A program made the position numbers and the translations under genes. DNA of 64,000 nt, taken from contig CP034995.1 of the NCBI GenBank assembly GCA_004026145.2, positions 8,257,887 to 8,321,886 of the forward strand, read 5' to 3'. Positions 51,433 through 59,816 of the stretch are shown piece by piece. The DNA comes from Takifugu bimaculatus. Taxonomy: Eukaryota; Chordata; Actinopteri; Tetraodontiformes; Tetraodontidae. Under the pieces are notes generated by a model, which was given only the letters and a program-made list of their open reading frames with translations, ran no database searches and was not told the origin of the DNA. Every line of letters begins with the position of its first letter. The first letter of the stretch is position 1.

Positions 51433-51446
51433 CCACTAGAGGTCAA
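51433..51446 (+). promoter_or_regulatory. CTCF-like motif
   Basis: TGGCCACTAGAGGTCA context matches the CTCF consensus (CCASYAGRKGGC) with one core mismatch (T for G). Lies in the interval between hhip and the mucin-like gene. Confidence 0.25.
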
Positions 51447-51778
51447 TGAGTAGCAGATTTTCCACACACAGCTGACAGATTTCTGTGTGTGTGTCCACGT
51501 TGCACAGGTAATCACTCCTGAGACCGGCTGACTTATCATTTCTGCTTGTGTCGTCATGGTAACCTGTCGCTTGGGGCGCCAGAACAGAGGGATGGTGAAA
51601 AATGTCAAATGAGAAGCGAAGCTACACACTTTGTCCAGAGCACAGAACCTCACACACATTCAGGCCCCAAAGCACCAATCCAGACCTAGACTCTAAATGA
51701 GGGCTGGGGCTAAAACAACAAGGCACAGGTGAGGAAGGGGGGGGCAGGCGGGTGAAAAGGAGACTGTGAGGACAATGT

Positions 51779-51789
51779 CACACACACAC

Positions 51790-51841
<52 letters not shown>
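51779..51841. repeat. (CA)n microsatellite
   Basis: About 62 bp of CA with one ACAA interruption. Confidence 0.98.
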
Positions 51842-51843
<2 letters not shown>

Positions 51844-53434
51844 TTGCATGATTGCCCCCTCACCCTCTATTTATTACCCATTATCATCTATTGGAAGAGG
51901 ATTTCACCGCCGCTGCCATGTGCTGGAGGAGCACCACGAGCGCCCCACCTCTGCACACATCTGTGCGCCTTCTGCGTGGGGCTCTGCCGTGAATGGACGA
52001 CGCAGAAGATACATGACACGCGCACACATGCAGCCACAGGTGGGGTGGACGCAACAACAAACCCTCCTTTTCTCTCCCCCTTTTCTTTTTTTTTTGGAAC
52101 GAACAAACCCGAGTTGTTCCCAACACCGATCACGTTGTCCTACATCTGCCGTGGGTGATGCGTGCGCGCCCGCCGGCGCCCATCCGTGTGTTTGGGCTTC
52201 TTAGTGACCTGGAGAGTTTGTGCGTAATGTGTGTCACAGGACGACAATGAGGTCATCCCGTCTAAATGTTCATCCTGTACCCCACACGCTGTCTAGTTCC
52301 TGCTCCTTTCTGGGGGGTGTCTCTCCTACGCTCTCCCTCACGTGCACGAGCACACGCACAGATGGTCTGTATGTCCTCAGGACCGTTACCAGAATGTGCG
52401 TTGCGTGTGGGAGCGCGGGGACGACCCGGGCCGGCTGCCTCCAGGTGTCACGGCTCACCTAAAGGACTTGATGAAGACCAAAGGCCCCAATCAGCGAGCC
52501 GTCAGTGCGCGTGTGTGCGTGAGAAGGCTCGCACGTGCGTCAGGGCCTGACCACACACACACTCTTTGGTGGAACTGTTATCATTTGCACATTAGGCTGT
52601 TGAAAAGCGTCCAGAACCGCTGCGGCCGGTCTCATCCTCGCCTTGCCCTGATGTCTCCTTCCTTCCATCCCACACAAGAAGCTCCACATCTGGGGCCCTT
52701 CGCAGGCAGCAGCCGGGCTTATCTGCTGCCCGCGGGGCGGCGGGGAAGGGAGGACGGGGCGCGCAGGAGTCGGCGAGTCAGGGTGAATTTCATTTCAGGA
52801 CAAATGTACGAGGACATACAGAAACCGTAGCATCTGGTTTTTATCTGCGTGCCCGGCCCACAAGCATCCCGGCTGAATTCGGGGCCACAATCCGGGATTG
52901 TTTTCTGGTCCGAACGCCCACAAAAACCCAAAGATCAACAAATTCGCCGATATTAAACAGACAAAGGCGACTGCTCATCTTTGGCTCGATGATTACAGGA
53001 AAAACAAAGTGTAATAATGGATCTCAGCAACGACCGAAGGGTCTATTGATCGAGCACACAGCTAAAAAATGCTTAATTTTCTTTTTTCCCCTCAAGTTAG
53101 AACCCGTGTTTGAGTTTAATAAACAACATGTTTGGTTTCCTCAGAGCAGCTTTTTCGCCTGGCAAACCGAGACCTTGTTTTGTTAATTGGGATTTAAGCT
53201 GTAATAAATATGTATATAATCAGTTCTCGCTGAGCCCGCGCACGCTGATCCAACAGCTCCTCGCTTATTACCGTTCTTTCTTGGCGTTTCAGCCGGGATC
53301 GTTGCAGGCAACACCTTCCTTCAGAACCAGCCTCTGATGTTGCGCTCTTCCATCAAACTGGGTATTTGCGTTCACCGGTCGGCCCTGGCAACAGCCGAGT
53401 GATAAACGCGTGGGCGGCATGGGCTCGCCTCCTC

Positions 53435-53443
53435 TGGGTGGTC
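53435..53443 (+). promoter_or_regulatory. GLI-type motif TGGGTGGTC
   Basis: Exact 9-mer, 3.1 kb upstream of the mucin-like gene and 25.6 kb from the hhip start. Sequence match only. Confidence 0.25.
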
Positions 53444-53828
53444 AACTTTGTGAAAAAGTCCCATAAAGGTGTGTGTTTGAGAAGGATTTGGAGTTTGCAG
53501 GCGTTATCCTCACATTCCCACTGGCACCACAGCCGGAACGCAGCCGCTGTTCTGGCTGCAAGTGTCGGTTTGCCCGTATGGGGGCAGCTTATGGATCAAG
53601 TGAGCCACAGAGGAAGAATGAGGACAGCCAGCAAGCTCTCTGGCTTCTTGACCTCTTAGCATGAGAAGTCCTCTGAGTTCAAACTCCAGCGATTACAAGC
53701 TGAGCTGGTATTTAAGTGCCCCTCGCCGCCGCCGCCGCCTTCGCTCCATTCACCGCACACTCGTGTGAGCTGGGCGTGCATGCGTGACAATGGCTGACTT
53801 CAATATATGAGTATATACCACTTGAACC

Positions 53829-53829
<1 letters not shown>

Positions 53830-53860
<31 letters not shown>
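53830..53860. repeat. (TG)n microsatellite
   Basis: About fifteen TG units. Confidence 0.95.
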
Positions 53861-53861
<1 letters not shown>

Positions 53862-54009
53862 GGGTTTAGCAGGAAGATGGGGTCAGGGGTGGCTTGGCGG
53901 GGTTCTGGAGCCAGTGGGCCTTCTCCATTGTTCAGGCAAGAGAAGCCAAGGGGGGGGAGTAGTATAGATGCCCAAGGTATTGCCTGCTTATGGTAGGGGG
54001 CAAGCAATA

Positions 54010-54012
<3 letters not shown>

Positions 54013-54078
<66 letters not shown>
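54013..54078. repeat. (TG)n microsatellite
   Basis: About 33 uninterrupted TG units; one of several TG tracts clustered between 53.8 and 56.4 kb. Confidence 0.98.
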
Positions 54079-54079
<1 letters not shown>

Positions 54080-54323
54080 CCTATATATGTGGACTTTTGC
54101 TCCAGGAGGAACCCACAGGGGCGGGAAAGAGAAAGTAATTACAGATGATGTTGGACCAAAGGGAGGAAATTGATTAAAGAAAATGGGTGACCAGGAAGTC
54201 GGTAGAGACCCCCTACCCCCCACGCCCCACGCCCCCCCTTCAATTAAAGCAAAATATCTCAGCATTCTGTGCCTTTGAGCTGCACATGGTGGAGCCGTGG
54301 CTGGGTGGTGGTGGTGGTGGTCA

Positions 54324-54325
<2 letters not shown>

Positions 54326-54387
<62 letters not shown>
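54326..54387. repeat. (TG)n microsatellite
   Basis: About 31 TG units, preceded by a short (GGT)n run at 54305–54320. Confidence 0.98.
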
Positions 54388-54389
<2 letters not shown>

Positions 54390-55315
54390 GGAATGGGGGA
54401 GTTAAAGAGGTGATGCCGATGGATGGACGTCCTTATTGGTCTCTACACACTACTGTATTTATTGCATGAATAAGGTCTGCTAGCAATCTGCACCCTGTCC
54501 AGCGAGACAGCTACCATGTGTAATAACCTATTTATAAGCTCATTTAAGTTTTTTATTACACACAATCATAGTTTTATCAGTTTATAAGTGAGAAGTTTCA
54601 AATTATTATCGTTGTTTTATCCTTCAAAGAGCAGAACCACATTTTACTAAGAAAAAGTGCACAAAATACGACTTAAAATATAATAAAGCAGGGTTTTTTT
54701 TAGGGGGTTGTTGTTATAAACATATTCTTCCAATTTGGAAACACATTCAATTACAGAATTGGCATTTTGGATATTTGGATTATCCTGATGAGATTTAGTA
54801 AAATGAACTCAATTAAAGTAGGAAAAACTGGGGGGGGGGGTTAAGTTCAGCCCGAACTGATTCCGACGTCCAAGTCGTCTCTCCTTTACTGGTGCTGCTC
54901 CGCTCCCCACTTGGCAAACGTGAATATACAGTATGAATAGTTTTACAGGGCCAAGGGAGAAATAACAGCCAGGGTGGTGGTGGTGCTGCAGAGTGGTGCT
55001 GGGGGGGGGGCAAAGAAAGAGAAAACAGGTTGTCAGTGTGGTTGAACAGCAAAATAGCCTTCTCTCCCTCGGGCTCAGCCTCCACAGATGTTTCATTCAG
55101 GCCCCCATGGCAGGGCCACTCTAAAAAGTGCTCCAGTCCTGACACAATTCAGCCCCTTTGTGTGCTGAGAGAAGCTCAGCCCACTGTTTACTGCCCCCCC
55201 CCACCCCTTCTCGTGTTAGCAGGCGGAACAATTGGGGAGGGCCTTGCCCAGAGCTGGGGCGGTGTGGCAGGTCAACAGAATGGGCTGTGAATCCTGTGCC
55301 TTTGAATCCTCCAGG

Positions 55316-55324
55316 TGGGTGGTC
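55316..55324 (+). promoter_or_regulatory. GLI-type motif TGGGTGGTC
   Basis: Exact 9-mer 1.25 kb upstream of the mucin-like gene's ATG. Sequence match only. Confidence 0.25.
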
Positions 55325-55651
55325 CAACTCCCCCCCCCCCACACACACACACAATCTCTCTCTCCCACACACACATCCCACACATCCTCTCCTCTCCCAA
55401 TTAGCTCATCCACCGAGCCCAACCTGGCGCTCTGGTGCCCGATGCGGAAGGAGGTGGCCCGGAGGGGGGCGGGGGGCCCAGGCGGGGTTCTTTTTCAGGT
55501 TCACCGGGCCCCCGGTTCCGTGTCACCTTGAGCGTGACCCCTAACAGCTCCAGCCAGGTAGGACGGTCCCGCCGTGAAGCGCCTGGGCAGCAGTTAACAC
55601 TAATCCTGCTGCTGATTACCACCGGCAAAATAAACAGTAATAAATGAACAC

Positions 55652-55679
55652 ACACGCACACACACACACACACACACAC
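55652..55679. repeat. (CA)n microsatellite
   Basis: About thirteen CA units with one CG step, 200 bp upstream of the (GATA)n array. Confidence 0.95.
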
Positions 55680-55869
55680 CCATAGGGCAGCTAATGGCAA
55701 CACACCATGAACACTCACAAAACTACCAACTACTGGCAGACAAACGCACGTTTTTGCTTCAAAATGCGTCTGAAAAATTCTAATAATTGAATCACTGAAC
55801 TGCCAAAAGCAGCAAAACTGAATTCCCATGTTAAAACAGCCAGTAAATGTTTATTAAAACAGTCAAACG

Positions 55870-56002
<133 letters not shown>

Positions 56003-56030
56003 GCGAGCCTGGCGTCTTTCCCTTTTGTCA

Positions 56031-56046
56031 GAGCGCCATCTAGCGA
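56031..56046 (-). promoter_or_regulatory. CTCF-like half motif next to the (GATA)n array
   Basis: GAGCGCCATCTAGCGA; on the minus strand CTAGATGGCGC fits the right half of the CTCF consensus, and the left half is poor. It lies between the (GATA)n array and the TG tract upstream of the mucin-like gene. Confidence 0.22.
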
Positions 56047-56177
56047 TCATAAGTTATAAATAAGATACGGCACGAGATTCTCAAGAACAAGAGCCATTAT
56101 TGGGGTAGAAAACAAACAAACAAATAAATAAATTGGAGAAAGTGAAGGAAAAAAAAAGCATAGCAGAATCAGTAGCA

Positions 56178-56367
56178 GGTGTGTGTGTGTGTGTGTGTGT
56201 GTGTGTCTGTGTGTGTGTGTGTGCGTGTGTGTGTGTGTGTGTCTGTGTGTGTGCGTGTGCGTGTGCGCGTGTGCGCGTGTGCGTGTGTGTGTGTGCGTGT
56301 GTGTGCGTGTGTGTGTGCGTGTGTTTGTGTCTGTGTGCGTGTGTTTGTGTCTGTGTGTGTGTGTGTC
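56178..56367. repeat. Long imperfect (TG)n/(CG) tract
   Basis: About 190 bp of alternating TG with GCGTGTGCGCG interruptions and odd TCTG/TTTG units. Alternating purine–pyrimidine with CG steps favours Z-DNA. It ends about 200 bp upstream of the mucin-like start codon, so it is in or next to the promoter or 5' UTR. Confidence 0.97.
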
Positions 56368-56565
56368 CGCTGTACAGTGAAGCAACAGCATTGTTTCCTC
56401 TTGCTGCACTGGTTGAGTAACACTCTGCTGTCAGCCATCCTGCTCCGGGCTGTTGAGCTTCCCCTCGGTTCACTTCTGAGCCCGCAGCAGCCTGACGAGT
56501 CCAGGAAGAGGAAGCACCTTCAACGCCGCATCTTTTTGACTCCACACACCGTGAGGGGGACCATC

Positions 56566-56599
56566 ATGCTGTCCGCCGGCCCTTCCTTCATCATCCTGG
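56566..56599 (+). CDS. Mucin-like gene coding exon 1 (start, signal peptide)
   Basis: ATG at 56566 with A at -3 (ACCATCATG), encoding MLSAGPSFIIL and the first base of the next codon, then a GTGAGA donor. Together with exon 2 it forms a typical signal peptide. Leader sequence between about 56390 and 56565 is probably 5' UTR; its start is unknown. Confidence 0.72.
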
Positions 56600-59500
56600 G
56601 TGAGACCCCCTCCCCCCGGTCCACCTGTTGTTCCCTCATTAGCTGTACCATTACTGGGAGTGATTCCTGTCTTGTGTCCTCAGGAGTTGTTGTGGCCTGG
56701 GCCACAGCAGATAATTCTACGGTTCTACTGCTGAACAGCTCCATGTCTGTCAACGTGACGGTAACACCGTTCCCCAGCAACGCCAACGGTACCTTCACCA
56801 CCAGTAATGGGAACCGCAGCAGCACAACAGCACAAGGTGGGGAAATCACCTGCTTCTAGAAGCTACAGTTGCCCACAAAAAAGCCGAGTATGCATACATA
56901 AAGCAGCCGTGCGTCCAGTTTTACTTGGAAAGGTAGTTTTAATGTCTGCTTCGGTTATAATGCATTTCAGTGGGCTTTGGATACGCCTGAACCTGAACCA
57001 GCCTTCCCTGTTTCATTAGTTCTTTACGAGAACTTAAGTTTCCTGCAGGTAACGGTACGAGCGTCTCAACCACCGTGCAGCCCACGTCCACGTTCACACC
57101 CAGCCACCCTCCTGCAACCACAACCTCCAACGGAGGAAACAGAGGAAGAGCCAAGACCAAGGCCCCAAGTGAGCGGAGAGCGACACTTCCTGCTGTTAAA
57201 TCAGTAGAATCCTTTTTTTTCCCCAAGCATGTAAAAATAATGTAGTAATAAAACCATTTTGTGTCTCCTTTTTTTCAATCTTTTTTCAGAAGTCACTGCT
57301 CAGCCTGTTTCAGAGTTGGACGACACCACTGGTGAGCAACGTTTCTGACAGGACTTTAGGGGTTCTGAGAGTTCTGCTTTAAGCTGCTCTGTGTTTTTCC
57401 CCTCAGGCATCATCATCCTGGTGGTGATCATCATTATAGCTCTGGTGTTTGGACTCGCCTGCTACTTTGCAAGAAAGAGAGGACGCGTAAGAGCTGCGTT
57501 TAGCTTGGCATACCACCATTTATTACCACAAAGCAGGAAATGTAATACTTCAGTATTACATTAGTGTTGTGTTTTAGACAGAAACTTATTTTTGACATTG
57601 GACACATTGGTCATTTGCTTGTTTGTAGCTGATACAAGATCAGAGCATTTTCCAAAATACCCTCATTTTGTCTGTTCCCAGCAGCTACTCAGTTGATTTT
57701 AATTCCAGAGGAGATGATGCCAACATCCCTCTGAGCACCGTGGAACCTGAACTGACCGCTGATGCTGTCACTCAGAACGGTCAGTCAAGAACAAACCCAA
57801 CAGATCAGGTTCTTCTGAGGATCTACAAGTGTCATCAAAGCTGATCCATGGCTATTTTCCAGGTCTAAAGACTTTTGAAAATGCAGACTTTTCTAACAAA
57901 GAAGCAGACGTTGAACCAATGGTGGAGCTGGAAGGTAAAAAAAAAAAAACAACCTGTGACATGTTTTATTTTTGAAACGCATCATTTTCCTTCCTGTTTC
58001 TCAAGTCACACCGCATAAACGAAGTGGAGCTGCGCCTGTCTTGCTTCACTCTGACCAAAGGTTTTAAAGATATTTGATTCAGGTCATGTCTGAACAGACT
58101 TGATCACTATTAATTTCATCAGCACAGATGAGCTTTAAGCTGATACATTAATTTATACTTTTTTTTTTTTTTTTGTTGTTGTTGTTGTGAAACTCTGCAA
58201 AGGGGAAACTCTATTTTGAATTCTGAGAAATTTGTCTCTGCCGTGCAAAAAGCGTGAAGTTCCTTCATTTGAGATGAGGCGCGGGTACACCTGGCCTGCA
58301 GTACCAAGAATGACCACTTAACGGCAACAAAACGCAGTTTAAATTTTAAAGAGGATTTTTTTTTAAAGCTTTTTTATTATTGGCACAGAGGACAGGGGAA
58401 TCACTGTAACTTCCTGCAATGTCGGTGTTTTATACATCCATGAGTAATATATTAGATGATATATTAGATTTAATCTGAGAGAATAGATGTTTGATTTCCT
58501 CTCAATTAGAAAATCTTCTGGTCAAATCTAAGCCGTCTGCTCTGTCCTGGATCCTGTGGCGCCGAAGAACGAGCGTCCAACGTGTCAGTGGTTCTCATTC
58601 CTGCAGTAGAAATGGGGGGGGGGGAGTTAGAAATAAATATTTATGAGTGGACAGAGCAGTGTGACCTTTAATCATTAGAAATAGGTTTGGTTTACTGACA
58701 GGATCAGTTTCCTTCTGAAACGAGCCTTTGACCCCAGAGCTCCACCTCAGACCTGGTTTCTGCCACTTGACGCCATCAGGACGCAATGACGAAAACTCCC
58801 TTTAATACTGCACTTTATCAAAACATCCACACTTCGGTCTGTGACAAAAGAATGCTACGCCCACGCTGGCGTCAAGAGTCACAGCATCTCTGACTGGAAC
58901 GGCGCCCGAGGAGCCGCGTTCTGATCACCTTCCTCCGTCCTTCATCTGCGCTTTCCCTCCACCTAAGCCCGGCTTCAGATAATGACGGGGTCGGCCTACT
59001 TTCCCACAGCCTCCAACAGCTGCCTGTCAGTAGCTCATTAGGGACTAGTCACTAATCAGCTGCCTCATTACCAGCGCGGTGGCCTCCTCGCACGTCTCCA
59101 CCCAAAATGCCTCCGCTGACTTTCACAGAGGGTCAAATCCTCTTGAGGCATCGACAAGAGCAAAAGCTGTCGTGACATGAGGGTTAAAATAGCAAGACAG
59201 CCATTAAAAGTGCTGAAATGTCTCGGGAACCATTCTGATACTAAGATGACCCAGCCGTGATGTTTTCAGATCGCAGTGTGTTATATTCACCTTTTGAGAA
59301 GCGTCCCTGTTGGTTTGGGTTCACAGCTGAGGCGGAAGGCGCCGCCGCTGATCCCAGTGCTGAGTCTGCGGCCCCAGACACGGCGAAGGACGAACCCAAA
59401 GCGGGCGTCGTTGAACGGACACCCTCCGTGCCTGCGGAGATGAGCGTGGATGAGAAAACTGATGACGAAGGCATCAACTCCAACAAGACCTCTGTGGAAT

Positions 59501-59816
59501 CGCTGAGGGAGGCCAACGAGAACAACAGCAACAACGACGGCCCGCGTTGGCAGAGAGGTCGGTGTGGAGGTCTGACCCGGGAAGGGGGGGGGTGGTGCAC
59601 CACGCACGCTAGTGAGGGTTTCACTGTCATTCACAACAAGAAGACATATTCTAATAAAGCTAGTTCCCCTATAGCTGTATTGGTTTGATACCTTAATGCT
59701 AGTTGGTGTAGCATCTTTGCTTTAGGCAGATGGTGTTATTTTATTTTTTCTTGGTGTTGGTTTCAGACTTGAGAGCCTCTTCTGATTCTCCCTTTAGGTT
59801 TGTAGACTATAAATGA
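56566..59816 (+). CDS. Mucin-like type I membrane protein, possible glycophorin-like gene
   Basis: Hand-joined exons are 56566–56599, 56684–56836, 57049–57168, 57290–57331, 57407–57486, 57629–57779, 57863–57934, 59327–59557 and 59767–59816, giving 933 nt (310 aa). Seen: signal peptide 1–20 ending AWATA; Ser/Thr/Asn-rich ectodomain 21–116 with sequons at N22, N29, N35, N46, N55 and N64; one helix at about 117–137 (GIIILVVIIIIALVFGLACY); basic stop-transfer FARKRGR; and a 167-residue tail rich in Glu, Asp and Ala. This is a sialomucin layout. The tail contains DDANIPLSTVEPE (172–184), resembling the glycophorin A C-terminal motif DTDVPLSSVEIE (recalled). The gene is divergent from hhip, as human GYPA is from HHIP. 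Glycophorins are red-cell sialoglycoproteins; that role here is inference. Another small sialomucin (endomucin, PARM1 or CD164 type) remains possible. The acceptor of exon 6 and the last exon are the weakest parts of the model. Confidence 0.75.
56684..56836 (+). CDS. Mucin-like gene coding exon 2
   Basis: GVVVAWATA finishes the signal peptide; the mature end is likely DNSTVLLLNSS. Five N-glycosylation sequons (NST, NSS, NVT, NGT, NRS) and many Ser/Thr residues. Acceptor TCCTCAG, donor GTGGGG, phase 1 in and out. Confidence 0.75.
57049..57168 (+). CDS. Mucin-like gene coding exon 3
   Basis: GNGTSVSTTVQPTSTFTPSH, PPATTTSNGGNRGRAKTKAP: a Thr/Ser/Pro mucin segment followed by a basic stretch. 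Acceptor TCCTGCAG, donor GTGAGC, phase 1 in and out. Confidence 0.72.
57290..57331 (+). CDS. Mucin-like gene coding exon 4 (micro-exon, stalk)
   Basis: A 42-nt exon encoding KVTAQPVSELDDTT just outside the membrane. Strong acceptor (T-rich tract then CAG at 57287–57289) and GTGAGC donor; phase 1 in and out, so it could be skipped without a frameshift. Confidence 0.68.
57407..57486 (+). CDS. Mucin-like gene coding exon 5, transmembrane helix
   Basis: GIIILVVIIIIALVFGLACY, then FARKRGR: a single hydrophobic span with a basic cytoplasmic stop-transfer signal. Acceptor CCCTCAG, donor GTAAGA. It ends after a complete codon (phase 0), which decides which acceptor of the next exon keeps the frame. 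Confidence 0.75.
57629..57779 (+). CDS. Mucin-like gene coding exon 6, juxtamembrane tail with glycophorin-like motif
   Basis: With the acceptor GTTTGTAG at 57621–57628 this reads LIQDQSIFQNTLILSVPSSY, SVDFNSRGDDANIPLSTVEP, ELTADAVTQN and leaves in phase 1 at a GTCAGT donor. The better-looking acceptors at 57680–57684 (CCCAGCAG) would shift the frame and stop within five codons, so the upstream acceptor is chosen on frame alone. The ANIPLSTVE motif lies at residues 174–182. Confidence 0.6.
57863..57934 (+). CDS. Mucin-like gene coding exon 7
   Basis: GLKTFENADFSNKEADVEPM, VELE. Acidic cytoplasmic tail. Acceptor TTTTCCAG, donor GTAAAA, phase 1 in and out. Confidence 0.68.
57935..59326 (+). 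other. Long intron 7 of the mucin-like gene
   Basis: 1.4 kb with a poly(T)/(GTT)n patch at 58159–58187 and a G-run at 58615–58624. No additional in-phase exon recognised. Confidence 0.5.
59327..59557 (+). CDS. Mucin-like gene coding exon 8, acidic tail
   Basis: AEAEGAAADPSAESAAPDTA, KDEPKAGVVERTPSVPAEMS, VDEKTDDEGINSNKTSVESL, REANENNSNNDGPRWQR. A disordered, acidic, Ser-rich tail after a 1.4-kb intron. Acceptor TTCACAG; the donor GTCGGT is weak, so intron retention is possible (the frame then runs to 59688). Confidence 0.65.
59767..59816 (+). CDS. Mucin-like gene last coding exon
   Basis: In-frame continuation DLRASSDSPFRFVDYK then TGA (59814–59816), after acceptor TTGGTTTCAG. Chosen because phase and acceptor fit; no homology supports it. 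No AATAAA is seen close downstream; candidates lie far away (61367, 61569, 62733). Confidence 0.45.

Larger units (their letters stand above)
41333..51778. other. Gene-free intergenic interval
   Basis: Longest chance frame is 261 codons (43690–44475, minus) with no domain or recognisable composition. C/G homopolymer patches occur at 41764, 41990 and 47140–47152. 48360–48700 is AT-rich with homeodomain-type TAATT cores and could be a conserved noncoding element, which cannot be judged here. Confidence 0.45.
51842..55651. other. Microsatellite-rich interval with CpG clusters
   Basis: CpG-dense patches at 52150–52190 and 52690–52780 (CCCGCGGGGCGGCGGGGAAG) and a GC-rich stretch at 55430–55560, among four long TG/CA tracts. 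No coding exon supported. Confidence 0.5.

Noticed and set aside
56081..56859. Long frames full of Cys-Val or His-Thr repeats
   Set aside because: Translations of the (TG)n tract in several frames. Only the part from 56566 on overlaps real exons, and the long plus-strand frame reads through intron 1.
59257..59688. 143-codon continuous frame at the acidic-tail exon
   Set aside because: The part before 59327 is intron by acceptor and phase. The part after 59557 could be a retained intron, but a spliced last exon fits as well.
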